A stretch of DNA of 64,000 nt. Origin: Callorhinus ursinus. Its lineage: Eukaryota; Chordata; Mammalia; Carnivora; Otariidae. Below the pieces are notes generated by a model, which saw only the letters and a program-made list of their open reading frames with translations, was not told the origin of the DNA and made no database searches. The stretch is taken from NCBI RefSeq assembly GCF_003265705.1, contig NW_020312817.1, positions 27,785,777-27,849,776 on the forward strand, read 5' to 3'. The translations under genes were made by a program, and so were the position numbers. This document shows positions 12,087 to 21,430 of the stretch, in pieces (position 1 is the first letter of the stretch; each line of letters opens with the position of its first letter).

Positions 12087-12475
12087 GGGACGCCTGGGTG
12101 GCTCAGTCGTTGGGCGTCTGCCTTCGGCTTGGGTCGTGATCCCAGGGTCCTGGGATCGAGTCCCACATCGGGCTCCCTGCTCAGCGGGGAGCCTGCTTCT
12201 CCTTCTCCCACTCCCCCTGCTTGTGTTCCCTCTCTGGCTGTCTCTCTGTCACATAAAATCTTTTTTTTTAAAGATTTTATTTATTTATTTGTCAGAGAGG
12301 GACAGAGCACAAGCAGGGAGAGTGGCAGGCAGAGGGAGAAGCAGGCTCCCTGCTGAGCAGGGAGCCCTATGTGGGACTCGATCCCAGGACCCCGGGATCA
12401 TGACCTGAGCTGAAGGCAGCTGCTTAACCGACTGAGCCACCCAGGCGTCCCAAATAAATAAAATCTTAAAAATAA
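12087..12475 (+). mobile_element. SINE with a second, inverted SINE inserted in its tail
   Basis: The outer plus-strand SINE starts at GGGACGCCTGGGTGGCTCAG. It is interrupted near 12258 by a minus-strand SINE (about 12258-12450, T-run to GAGCCACCCAGGCGTCC). Its tail AAATAAATAAAATCTT resumes after the inner element. Outer flanks share AATGAATTTT-type sequence on both sides. The two heads face outward, giving a long potential hairpin. Confidence 0.92.
12258..12450 (-). mobile_element. Inner inverted SINE
   Basis: It begins with a T-run and AAAGATTTTATTTATTTATT and ends GAGCCACCCAGGCGTCCC. It splits the tail of the plus-strand SINE at 12087. An ATAAAATCTT-like segment occurs on both sides of it as a likely target-site duplication. 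Confidence 0.9.
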
Positions 12476-12727
12476 AATAAATGAATTTTCTAATACTTAA
12501 AGGTATCTGAAGTCCATCAGGTATTTATGGGAGATGATGAGTTTTCTGTGTAGAAGGTGTGCAGCTAGAGGCTAGATGATGACTTGTTAAGCGTGCTCTT
12601 GTGAGGAGGCATGGGGCTATTTACTAACCCTGATAACCTTTGATTAGACTCTTACCCAAAAAGAATGTAAAATACCAATTATAACCCCTTCTAGTTCCTA
12701 TTCCTGGGGAGGGCTGGTTGCTGTCTG

Positions 12728-12812
12728 TTTTAGTTTCCTGTGGCTGCTGTAACAGGTGACCACAAATTTAGTGGCTTACAATAAGACAAGCTGATTACCT
12801 TTCAGTTCTGAA
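12728..12812 (-). mobile_element. MLT1-type LTR fragment (ERVL-MaLR)
   Basis: TAGTTTCCTGTGGCTGCTGT followed by GTGGCTTACAATAAGACAAG and CAGTTCTGAAGG is the reverse complement of the 3' end of MLT1-class LTRs. It is a short remnant of an old noncoding LTR, cut off by the adjoining SINE sequence. Confidence 0.65.
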
Positions 12813-12814
12813 GG

Positions 12815-12977
12815 TCAGATGGGAGACCACGAGCAGGGGGAAGGGCAGGCAGAGGGAGAGGGAGAAGCAGACTCCCTGCAGAGCAGGGAGCCAGACACGG
12901 GGCTCAGTCCCAGGACCCCGGGATCATGAATTGAGCAAAAGGCAGACACGCAACCAACTGAGACACCTCCCCACCCC
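12815..12977 (-). mobile_element. Older SINE, missing its A-rich tail
   Basis: A GA-rich body, then GCAGACTCCCTGCAGAGCAG, and the head region ACCAACTGAGACACCTCCCC mark a degraded minus-strand SINE. It directly abuts the next SINE cluster and lacks the usual T-run at its left. Confidence 0.75.
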
Positions 12978-13335
12978 GAGAGAGAGAGAATCTTTTTTTT
13001 TTTTTTAAAGATTTTATTTATTTATTTGAGAGAGAGAGAGAATGAGAGATAGAAAGCACGAGAGGGAAGAGGGTCAGAGGGAGAAGCAGACTCCCTGCTG
13101 AGCAGGAAGCCCAATGCGAGACTCGATCCCGGGACTCCAGGATCATGACCTGAGCCGAAGGCAGTCGCTTAACCAACTGAGCCACCCAGGCGCCCGAGAG
13201 AGAGAATCTTAAGCAGGCTCCATGATGAGCATGGAGCCCAACGCGGGGCTGGATCTCACAACCCTGAGATCATGACCTGAGCTGAAATCAAGAGTCCGAC
13301 ACTTAACCTACTGAGCCACCCAGGCACCTTGTTTA
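12978..13335 (-). mobile_element. Old SINE interrupted by a young SINE
   Basis: An old minus-strand SINE (right part about 13211-13330, ending GAGCCACCCAGGCACC) is split by a younger minus-strand SINE at 12993-13195. The younger one is flanked by the duplication GAGAGAGAGAATCTT, found just before it and at 13196-13210. The older copy has the variant GGGGCTGGATCTCACAACCC, a different and older subfamily. Confidence 0.88.
12993..13195 (-). mobile_element. Young SINE nested in an older SINE
   Basis: It runs from a T-run and AAAGATTTTATTTATTTATT to GAGCCACCCAGGCGCC. The duplication of the host SINE's GAGAGAGAGAATCTT marks its exact ends. Confidence 0.92.
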
Positions 13336-13876
13336 TTTATATATTTATTTATTTATTCATTCATTCTAGGTCTTTCTGAATAAAAGCTCCAAACCTGATT
13401 TCTGTTGTCTACCCAATGATGCTTCAGCCTGGTTGCCATGTCCTGCCAACATGTAAATCAGGCACATGGTGAACCAGACAGACACTGGTCTAATTTCGGT
13501 GCAGTAAGGAGTTTTTTAGACTCTAGTCCAGAGGTGATAAACTAGTATCCAAGTCAGCCCAAGAGTCATCTTTTGTTTGGCCTATCTAATGCTTTAAAGA
13601 ATTTTGAGTCATTAATAAGTATGAAGATATTATCTAAAAATCTAGATTGCTGTGTTTTCTTGAAAATGTAAGTCAGATAACTTGGCAGCACTGGGCTCCT
13701 ATTGCCCATCAAGGCAATAATTGGCTTGGGTTGAGAAAGCTGCCCCTTATAGATTTGGCATGAATCTGCCAGTTCTCTATGGTGTTGGGATCCTATCACT
13801 CACGCAATATATAAAATACATGTTCACCCAGCAATTTACTTGCCTTCCTGTGAGTTTGGGATTTCCAATTCTTTTT

Positions 13877-14078
13877 TTTTTTAAGATTTTATTTATTCAT
13901 TTATTTATTTGACAGAGAGAGACACAGCGAGAGAGGGAACACAAGCAGGGGCAGTGGGAGAGGGAGAAGAAGGCTTCCCGCGGAGCAGGGAGCCCAATGT
14001 GGGGCTCGATCCCAGGACCCTGGGATCATGACCTGAGCCGAAGGCAGACACTTAACGACTGAGCCACCCAGGCACCCT
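13877..14078 (-). mobile_element. Carnivore tRNA-Lys SINE
   Basis: It begins with a T-run and AAGATTTTATTTATTCATTT and ends GAGCCACCCAGGCACCCT. The flanking duplication is CCAATTCTTTTT on both sides. Confidence 0.94.
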
Positions 14079-14174
14079 CCAATTCTTTTTATTCCTTTAC
14101 TTCTTAATCCTGTTGATACTTCTCCTACCCTACCTCTCATAGGGCTCCACTCCTTTCTCCTCTGCTTATTCTAG

Positions 14175-14912
14175 TGTAGGGGAAGAAAAATTTTCTCTTC
14201 TGCCCTCTCAGTTAATGAATGGGTCCTATAAATTAAACTGACAAAGACAGATTAACAGGAGAAAAGGCGTACACATTTTTATTAATGTTACTTTTTTTTT
14301 TTATGTTTATGGGACTTCACTGGAAAGAAGTAAAAACTCCAAAAAGGTAGTTGGACTATACCATTTTAACAATGAGTGATAGGGCGCCTGGGTGGCTCAG
14401 TTGGTTAAGCGACGGCCTTCGGCTCAGGTCATGATCCTGGAGTCCCGGGATCGAGTCCCACATCAGGCTCCCTGCTCGGCAGGGAGTCTGCTTCTCCCTC
14501 TGACCCTCTCCCCTCTCATGCTCTCTCTCTATCTCATTCTCTCTCTCAAATAAATAAATAAAATCTTTAAAAAAAAAACAGTGATAAATTGTGGAGAAGT
14601 GACTACAAAGAGAAGGGATTCAGCTCTTGGGGTGGTAAATTGTGGGAAGGTAAGTATATGGGGGAAACTAATGGAAGATAAGGGTTGTTTTAGAAAGGTT
14701 TGTTTGTGCAGACTCAACTAGATGCCAACTTTCTTCATGGCCATAAAACTCCCCTGGGGTGGGGTTAATGGCAGGCCTAGTTTCTCAGAAGTTTCTGTTT
14801 GTAGTCAGTTAATGGAAGCTCTGAGAAGACTTCTTTCTGCAACTGTTGAGTCTCAATTGCCTTCAGCTCAAAATAAGCCAAATGCCAAAGTGGCATATTT
14901 TGATTCTTTTCA
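14175..14912 (-). mobile_element. Solo LTR of an endogenous retrovirus, family A copy 1, with SINE inside
   Basis: It has TG at 14175 and CA at 14911-14912 on the plus strand, flanked by CTAG (14171-14174 and 14913-14916). It shares the motifs GCCTTCAGCTCAAAATAA and CAAAGTGGCATATTTTG with copies at 35.7 and 39.9 kb. Excluding the internal SINE it is about 540 bp. The AATAAA-like signal reads on the minus strand. No internal viral genes adjoin it, so this is a solo LTR. The 4-bp duplication is typical of class I elements; the exact family is not named. Confidence 0.8.
14382..14579 (+). mobile_element. Carnivore SINE inserted in LTR family A copy 1
   Basis: It runs from GGGCGCCTGGGTGGCTCAG to AAATAAATAAATAAAATCTT plus an A-run. 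An AGTGATA-type duplication flanks it on both sides. It is younger than the LTR it interrupts. Confidence 0.95.
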
Positions 14913-14916
14913 CTAG

Positions 14917-15825
14917 TCACATGGAACTTCTACTATTCACTTAACACACCTTGCCCTTCCATTCCTCTCTGCTTTGTACAAGTTGTTTCCCCTGCCTGGA
15001 ATCCCTTTTCCCTCATTCTCTGGCAGCTCAGTCTTTAAGACTCAGTTTGGGGGAAGCTTTCCCTGACTGCCCTCGGCACTCATTCTCTACCCATCAGAGA
15101 TTCCTTAGTGCTTCGTCCCAGATAACATTCCTGTTCCAGACAGGTGAACATAGATCCCCTCTGCTCTCTCTGCTACTTTGCTCACATTCTACTAGATCCT
15201 CAAGGTTTAGTTCAGCTTCACTGCCCCACAAAGAAGTTGCTCTCTCACTGCACCAGTTAAAATTAATTTTCCTCTTTGGATTTCTAAGGTGGTGGTGCCT
15301 AACTTGATTGACTGTCATAACTATCTGGGGGACTTAAATGCAGATTCTTGGGCCTTGCCTCTGATGCATCTTATGTCAACATTTCTGGGGTGGATTTAGA
15401 AATCTATTTTCCTTAAAACCACCTCAAATGGTTTCATAATTAGTCCTTCATAATTTAACATATATTAATGTTATATTTTTATATTGCTTACTTAATATGT
15501 TCTGATCTTTTCTATCCAGTTGTGATAAAACCATGCATATCCTACATACTGTTTAGTACGTTGATGCATACACAATAGGCATAAAAATGTTGATTATTTG
15601 ATTGACAAGAAAATGTTTCCTTTCTCATGACCAGATTTTGCTTTCTTCTGAAAGAATAAAGTGATTCTTTGCAGGGCATAAATAAGTATACAATGATGAA
15701 TTATGCTCTGAGCTCTTGTATCATCCTGGAATTCAGTCAATGCCTATTTAAAACTAGGCTATTCTGGTAGGATGGTATGTTCTCTGCTGACTTAGACTGT
15801 TATTAGCAACTTTGTCTCTTATCCT
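14917..15825. other. Intergenic, possible degraded MER5-like remnant
   Basis: No gene is recognised. The interval 15297-15420 (GTGGTGCCTAACTTGATTGA, then GGGGACTTAAATGCAGATTC) is faintly like a hAT-Charlie/MER5 element. Plus-strand frame 14951-15307 is compositionally simple and has no family resemblance. Confidence 0.35.
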
Positions 15826-16132
15826 AGTGTAGTGAATCTTTATCGTGTGAGGCATTAGAGTCTTTAAGGAGATTTTTCAAGCCCCCCTTCCCCCCCACCC
15901 CACCCATGAGTCCCCCGGAGAATCACAGCATTGTGATGAGAGATGCTGATTGGGAGTGTGCTGTTAAGAAAACAGGGCGGCAGCAGAATAAAGGCTGGAA
16001 ATCACTGTCCTAAGAAGAGCTTATCAATATGACCATTATGATTAGATAAATGAATATGACACTAATTTTGAATATCCTCAGAAATCTTAGTTTCTAATTC
16101 TTAGTAACAGTTATTTACTTAATTTCTTTTTT

Positions 16133-16345
16133 TTTAAAAAAAGTTTTTATTTAAATTCCAGTTGACATACACTGTAATGTTAGTGTCAGGTGTACAATTT
16201 AGGGATTCCACACTTCCATACATTACCTGGTGCTCATCACAGCAAGTGCACTCCTTAATTTGCATCACCTATTTCACCCAATCCCCCACCCACCTCCTCC
16301 CAGGTAACCATCAGTTTGTTCTCTATAGTTAAGAGTTAATTTCTT
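16133..16345 (-). mobile_element. L1 3'-end fragment (older)
   Basis: The order is A/T-rich end, CAGTTGACATACACTGTAAT, then CATTACCTGGTGCTCATCAC and CAGTTTGTTCTCTATAGTTA. This is the reverse complement of a carnivore L1 3' UTR. It is 5'-truncated and about 210 bp long. Confidence 0.8.
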
Positions 16346-16692
16346 TATTATCAGGTGGGATCATTGTTTACAAACACAATAAAGATAAGAATAAAATATA
16401 TTTTAAGCAGAAATAATTGTATTTAATTTTTTGTGTTGGATCACTTTATGTTTTGGAAAATCTGGGTAAAATCACTTAAATTTGACACTGTAGGGAATCT
16501 TGGGACATTTCCAAGACAGAATTAAGCCCTAATGCCCTAAGGTGTCCAGCATATGTAATTATTAGCTTTTCTCCTATGCATCTAGAATACCCTCTATCAT
16601 ACTTGGGAGAAATGAGAAAAGAGTCACTGAAATCATTTTCTCTGGGGCTCTAATCACTTCTGTGATTGAGAAAAGCTAAGTTATATAGAGCC

Positions 16693-17106
16693 CAGTGGTT
16701 TTCAAACTTTTGTGTTTATCAGAGTTACCTGGAGGATTTTTATTTTTATTATTATTATTTTTTATGCAGTCTTTTTTTTTAAGATTTTATTTATTTGTGA
16801 GAGAGAGAATGAGCGCACAAGCAGGGCAGAGGGAGAGGGAGAAGCAGACTCCCTGCTGAGCTAGGAGCCCGATATGGGGCTTGATCCCAGGATCCTGGGA
16901 TCATGACCTGAGCTGAGGGCAGACAGTTAACGGCTGAGCCACCCAGGCTCCCCAGGCTGGAGGATTTTTAAAACACAGATTGCCAAGCCCCACCCCTAAA
17001 GGTTCTGACTCAGGTCTGGGATGAAGCCCCAAAATTTGTATTTCTAATGAGTTCCCAGGTAATAGCTGACACTGCTGGTCTAGAGACCATAACTTGAGAA
17101 CCACTG
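16693..17106. mobile_element. MER5A-type hAT-Charlie transposon remnant split by a SINE
   Basis: It begins CAGTGGTTTTCAAACTTTTG and ends ACTTGAGAACCACTG, which are complementary terminal repeats. The centre has ACACAGATTGCCAAGCCCCA and GGTTCTGACTCAGGTCTGGG, which match the MER5A consensus as I know it. The SINE at 16744-16956 interrupts it with duplicated CTGGAGGATTTTTA. Confidence 0.88.
16744..16956 (-). mobile_element. Carnivore SINE inserted in MER5A
   Basis: It has a poly-T/ATT tail, then AAGATTTTATTTATTTGTGA, a GA-rich body and GAGCCACCCAGGCTCCCC. The MER5A segment CTGGAGGATTTTTA is duplicated on both sides. Confidence 0.93.
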
Positions 17107-17600
17107 ATCTAGACCAACTCTTACCTTATTTTTATTAAAAAGACTCATGTCAATCAGTAAGAAAATAAATATATATCATGACCCAGTACACACAGGCTCG
17201 GCTCGTGCACACACATGCACACAGCTGAAAGAGTTTCGTGATAAAGACACACTCCTTGCTGGGTGCTGTGGAAGAGAGAGCTATAGGAGAACTGTAAGTA
17301 GTCTTAAAGAAACAACAAAAATTATAGGAGTATCACAGAATTTAGATTATAAGGAAGCCTTGTTGAATGGCTTAAAGACAAGATGAGAGGCAGGGGAGAG
17401 GAAAGGTGTTTGTGCTTTTCTTTACCCATTTTATCACTGTGACCTTGGAAATGGGAAAACTATGGATGACAATGTCAGTAGTATGGGAACATCCACCAGA
17501 AGTGATGGCAGGAACTATGCTAAGAGATAGGAATGGATTGCTATCTGGATTTTACCGAGGACTGTCCGAATACTGAGGATGTTTTAGGGAGATTCGCAAT
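17107..17600. other. Intergenic, nothing recognised
   Basis: This unique-looking sequence lies left of the CpG-rich patch at 17.6-18.03 kb. A short frame at 17147-17386 shows no recognisable domain. Confidence 0.4.
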
Positions 17601-18030
17601 CTGTGACTGTTCACTTGGCTGATGTATTCCGCGCAATATATTCAGCTAGGAAAGAGAGTTCCTTGTTTGTGTGAACTGACCCGTCCCAGGCCACACGTAA
17701 TGAATTGATACCATGGCCGGGGCGACACGCGCATGCGCAGTTCACTCTGCCCGCCCCTGCCCCATGACCCCTAGGCCTGGGTGAACGTGGGCGTCCCAGC
17801 ACTGCAGCCCATCTTGGAGCTACCGGTTCTTGGGAGCTGCGCTCCAGATGTGCAGCTGGAGCAGGGAAGGTGGTTTGCGTCAGATCCCGTTGGCTATAAG
17901 CACGGAAGACACTCAGGACCTCAGTGGGCGTCCGGTGTCCCAGGTGTCTCTCCTCGGCGGACTTCCCGTGGATGGCCTGGCCAACGAGTTCTGGTGAGAT
18001 CCCGCTTCAGGGAAAGGGGTAAGTAACTGT
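17600..18030 (+). promoter_or_regulatory. Candidate CpG promoter and first exon of an unannotated transcript
   Basis: CpG and GC content rise sharply over about 400 bp in otherwise AT-rich intergenic DNA. The patch carries GCGCATGCGC (17729-17738), an NRF1-type palindrome like that in the FAM98A promoter. A consensus splice donor AGGG|GTAAGT has its GT at 18019-18020, and an alternative donor CTG|GTGAGA is at about 17993. Open frames on both strands are unlike any protein I recognise, so a noncoding RNA is the likelier product. Transcription itself is inferred. Alternatives are an enhancer or a fossil promoter. Confidence 0.45.
17729..17738. promoter_or_regulatory. NRF1-type palindrome in the 17.7-kb CpG patch
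   Basis: GCGCATGCGC lies about 280 bp before the candidate splice donor. Factor binding is inferred from the motif alone. Confidence 0.5.
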
Positions 18031-18507
18031 TTTGGAGCGGGGTGGACCTTGGCGTGGAGGTGTGTCCTCCAGACGGTTTCTGCTGGTGGTTTGATCTATC
18101 CCTATACGTCCCAGACCCCAGACAGATCCCAGGGTACCTGGGTGCTCCCTTGGCCTGCGAAATGCAGTTTGCTCCGCATATTTGCCCTCGGGCACTAGGC
18201 CTTCTAGGCCTACTGAATAGGGCCTGCCCTCTCCCTCCAGGCCAACCTCCTCGGGCTGTGGTTCCGCTCACTACACCATTGATGAGAAGGTTGGAATTAT
18301 GGTTACCGTCAGGCCCCGTATGACCTTGCTGTTGTAGTGGTATAGAGGCCTGTCTGGCAATCCTTGTTTTTAATCCAGAGTGTTTTCCCTGTGTAAAAGT
18401 ACTTCTCTGTGAGGTGCGATTTATTGTAAGATACTTTATCAATATAATAGATTTTGGGGGAACGCCTGGCTGGCTCAGTCAGTAGGGCATGCGACCCTTG
18501 ATCTTGG

Positions 18508-19106
18508 TGTTCCAGGATTTCTTTTCCTTTAGTGAGTGCCTCCAGTTCTTGGTCACACGGTTTGGAAGAATGAAGAGGTAGACCAGAGGAAGAGTGGTGG
18601 GCAGCAAAGCAAAGTTTATTGATCCATACATAGTACAGAGCTCCCAAAGAGGGACGGGACCCGAGAGGGTTGCTGTTTTGGTGGTTACATCTAGGGGTTT
18701 TTATGGCTTGTTGGTGGGCTGTGAATCTGATTAACCCTCCCTGGCCTGTCACCTAATCAGGGTTTTGTCTATAGGTTCATCTACCTATCAGGTAGTTGTT
18801 CCCCTGGGAAAGGGTGGAGGGCTCCCTCCAGGCTGGTGTAAAATCCTTTTTTTTTTTAAAGATTTTATTTATTTATTCATGAGAGAGAGAGAGAGAGAGA
18901 GAGGCAGAGGGAGAAGCAGGCTCCCAAGGAGCAGGGAGCCAGATGCGGGACTCATCCCAGGACCCCGGGATCATGACCTGAGCCGAAGGCAGACGCTTAA
19001 CCATCTGAGCCACCCAGGCGCCCTGGTGTAAAATCCTTTTAAGGGTGGTTTCCTTTTAGGGTAGGGGCCCCTTGTCCCCGCTTATCTTTCTTCCTACTAT
19101 CCTTCA
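18508..19106 (-). mobile_element. Solo LTR, family B copy 1, with SINE inside
   Basis: It is related to the copy at 29848-30238. Shared motifs are CAGGATTTCTTTTCCTT, CAAAGCAAAGTTTATTGA, GCTCCCAAAGAGGGA, GATTAACCCTCC and GGGAAAGGGTGGAGGGCTCC. The polyadenylation signal AATAAA reads on the minus strand. A SINE at about 18851-19022 interrupts it. The boundary near 19106 is approximate because the flanking duplication is imperfect. No viral coding region adjoins it. Confidence 0.75.
18851..19022 (-). mobile_element. Carnivore SINE inside LTR family B copy 1
   Basis: It has a T-run, AAAGATTTTATTTATTTATT, a GA repeat and GAGCCACCCAGGCGCC. The host sequence CTGGTGTAAAATCCTTTT is duplicated on both sides. 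Confidence 0.95.
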
Positions 19107-19173
19107 TTATCTGGGTTGTGAGTTCGAGCCCCGTGTTAGGTGTAGAAATCTTTGCATAAAAAATAGATTTTTG

Positions 19174-19370
19174 TTAACATATATTGCATTATTTGTTTCT
19201 AGAGGGGAGGGGGTGGGGGGATGGGTTAGCCTGGTGATGGGTATTAAAGAGGGCACGTTCTGCGTGGAGCACTGGGTTTTATGCACAAACGATGTATCAT
19301 GAAACACTACATCAAAAACGAATGATGTAATGTATGGTGATTAACATAACAATAAAAAATTAAAAAGAAA
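19174..19370 (+). mobile_element. Short L1 3' end with an inverted 5' segment (twin priming)
   Basis: 19200-19370 is the carnivore L1 3' UTR in plus orientation, from AGGGGAGGGGGTGGGG to TAACATAACAATAAAAAATT. The preceding 19174-19199 is the upstream L1 piece in reverse (TTAACATATATTGCATTATT). The duplication AGATTTTTG occurs at 19165-19173 and 19371-19379 and brackets both parts, so they inserted together. Confidence 0.88.
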
Positions 19371-19435
19371 AGATTTTTGGGAAAGCAAAACACATGACAT
19401 GCACATGAATTTCTTCACATTAAAACTGCAGGATC

Positions 19436-19632
19436 GGGGCGCCTGGGTGGCTCAGTCATTAAGCATCTGCCTTCGGCTCAGGTCATGATCCCAGGGTCCT
19501 GGGATTGAGCCCCGCATCTGGCTCCCTGCTCTGCAGGAGGCCTGCTTCTCCCTCTCCTGCTCCCCCTGCTTGTGTTCCCTCTCTCACTGTGTCTCTCTGT
19601 CAAATAAATAAATAAAATAAAATTAAAAAACC
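19436..19632 (+). mobile_element. Carnivore tRNA-Lys SINE
   Basis: It runs from GGGGCGCCTGGGTGGCTCAG to AAATAAATAAATAAAATAAA. The duplication CTGCAGGATC is at 19426-19435 and 19633-19642. Confidence 0.96.
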
Positions 19633-19779
19633 CTGCAGGATCACAAAGTTTGAGTTTAATTCTTTTATACATTTTACTATCTAAAGATTCTTCTGGGTTA
19701 CTTTTTGCCATTGACAAACGTGCACAGCATCATGATATATTGAAATCAATTGGATAGAATGATTGAGCAATATTGGGGG

Positions 19780-20535
19780 ATGAAGAATGTCGGATGACTT
19801 ACATGACTGAATGGAGGGTGATGCCTTCACCCGCTACAGGGACCCATGAAAAAAGACCAGATTTGTGGAACAAGAATATGAGATGAATTCTGGATATGTG
19901 GAGACATTTTGACACATTCCTTTAAGACATTCAGATGGAGCTGTTGAATAAGCAATTGGATAAGAGTTAGGCGTTAAGTGGAGAGTCTGGGCTAGAGATG
20001 TTGATCTTTGAGTTACCTCTGAAAGAATGGGACTTGAAGGTGAAGTGTGGATGCAATTAATTACCTAAAAAGAGTAGAGTGAGATAGGAAAGGGAGACCT
20101 TGAGAAACACCAGTATTTCATGGCAGATAAAAAGAGGTGAAGCTACAAATGAGGAAAGAGAGGAGTAAAATCAGAGGAGTGTTGTACAATGGATGTTAGA
20201 AGTAGATTCAGGATGGAGAGTAGGGACAGCTGTGTTAAATGTTGCAGACAGGTCTAATAGGATGAAGATCAGAAAATGTCCAATGAATTTAGTTACATAG
20301 AATCATTAATGACTCAGGAAGAGCTGTTTCAGTGTAGAAATGGAGGCTAAAGTAAGATTGAAATATCTTATTCAGTGAATGAGAGCTGAGGAAGTGAGGA
20401 TGGTAAGCATAGAGAAAAACTTTGAGAAGTTTGATTTTGAAGGTATAAAGCTGAGAGCAGTAGAGATGTTGCTAGAAAGATATGCAGACTCAAGAAAGTT
20501 TTGTTGTTGTTTACATTTATATTGAGAACTTTTTT
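19780..20535 (+). repeat. Probable ancient interspersed repeat, family not named
   Basis: Purine-rich text includes GTGTTAAATGTTGCAGACAG followed by GGTCTAATAGGATGAAGATC and AGAGCTGTTTCAGTG. It resembles a widespread mammalian repeat of this kind, and 54430-54990 looks like another part of the same family. It is strongly diverged, and no coding potential is seen. Confidence 0.4.
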
Positions 20536-20538
20536 GTT

Positions 20539-20788
20539 CCCGAAGATTTTATTTGAGAGCGAGAGTGAGAGAGAGTACGGGAGCATGAGGGGGTGGGGGA
20601 GGGGCAAGGAGGGGGAAGCAGAGGGAGGTGGGGGGAAGCAGAGGGAGAGAGGGAGGGGCAGAGGGAGAAGCCGACTACCCGATGAGCAGGGAGTTGGACT
20701 CCACTGCTCTGGGGCTTGATCCCAGGATCCTGGGATCATGACTTGAGCCAAAGGCACATGCTTAACCAGCTGAGCCACCCAGTCACCC
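20539..20788 (-). mobile_element. Older, expanded SINE
   Basis: It runs from AGATTTTATTTGAGAGCGAG through an enlarged, G-rich GGGGAAGCAGAGGGAG-type repeat to GAGCCACCCAGTCACCCC. The body is longer than other copies because of internal purine repeat expansion. Flanks TATATTGAGAACTTTT and TACACTGAGCACCTTT are a diverged duplication. Confidence 0.82.
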
Positions 20789-21029
20789 CTACACTGAGCA
20801 CCTTTGAAAGCCAATGAAAAAGATCTAACTGAAAGTGAGTGATTTTATACAAGCGAAAGAAGACCAAATTGGTAATATTTTTCAAAGTTTGGGAGTGGGG
20901 AGGATCCGATGTATTGACAAAGATTCTTTCTTTTGACCAAACTTGCATCAGGCTCCTCTGAGTCCTGACTAGGCCCTGATCTTGGACTCCATCCTTATCT
21001 AGAGGCCCTACCTGTTTAGTCCAGTTTTA

Positions 21030-21226
21030 TTTTATTTTTTTAAGATTTTTAACTTATTTATTAGAGAGAGGGAGAGAGAGAGAGCACAAGCAGGGTGAGT
21101 GGCAGGCAGAGGGAGAAGCTGGCTTCCCGCTGAGTGATGAGCCCAATGTGGCTCAATCCCAGGACCCTGGGATCATGACCTGAGCTGAAGGCAGACGCTT
21201 AACCGACAGAGACACCCAGGCATCCC
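21030..21226 (-). mobile_element. Carnivore SINE, left of a same-site pair
   Basis: It runs from the TTTATTTTTTTAAGATTTTT tail to GACACCCAGGCATCCC. It is bracketed by TAGTCCAGTTTTA at 21017-21029 and 21227-21239. Confidence 0.93.
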
Positions 21227-21239
21227 TAGTCCAGTTTTA

Positions 21240-21417
21240 AACAATCTTTTTTTTTTCTTAAAGATTTTATTTATTTATTTGAGCGAGAGAGCACATGAAA
21301 GAGGGGAGGGTCAGAGGGAGAAGCGGGAACCCGATGCGGGACTTGATCCCGGGACTCCAGGATCATGACCTGAGCTGAAGGCAGACGCTTAACCAACTGA
21401 GCCACCCAGGCGCCCCC
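21240..21417 (-). mobile_element. Carnivore SINE, right of a same-site pair
   Basis: It runs from a T-run and AAAGATTTTATTTATTTATT to GAGCCACCCAGGCGCCCC. It is bracketed by TAGTCCAGTTTTA at 21227-21239 and 21418-21430, so both SINEs used the same target sequence. Confidence 0.93.
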
Positions 21418-21430
21418 TAGTCCAGTTTTA

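Larger units (their letters stand above)
18457..19164 (+). mobile_element. Older SINE (GCATGCGAC type) split by an LTR
   Basis: The left half (18457-18507) reads ACGCCTGGCTGGCTCAGTCA and GGGCATGCGACCCTTGATCT. The right half (about 19113-19164) reads GGTTGTGAGTTCGAGCCCCG and GTGTAGAAATC. Together they form one short SINE of the older carnivore type. Outer flanks AATAGATTTTGGGGG and AATAGATTTTT are its likely target duplication. The LTR sits between the halves. Confidence 0.85.

Noticed and set aside
17921..18442. Longest intergenic minus-strand frame outside L1 (173 codons)
   Set aside because: It is low in recognisable features, lies across the CpG patch and unrelated flank, overlaps a plus-strand frame, and resembles no family.
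18309..18752. 147-codon minus-strand frame
   Set aside because: It runs through a SINE fragment and an LTR, so it is composite repeat sequence.
20368..20814. 148-codon minus-strand frame
   Set aside because: Its Leu/Pro/Ser-rich middle is the translated GA-rich body of a SINE.
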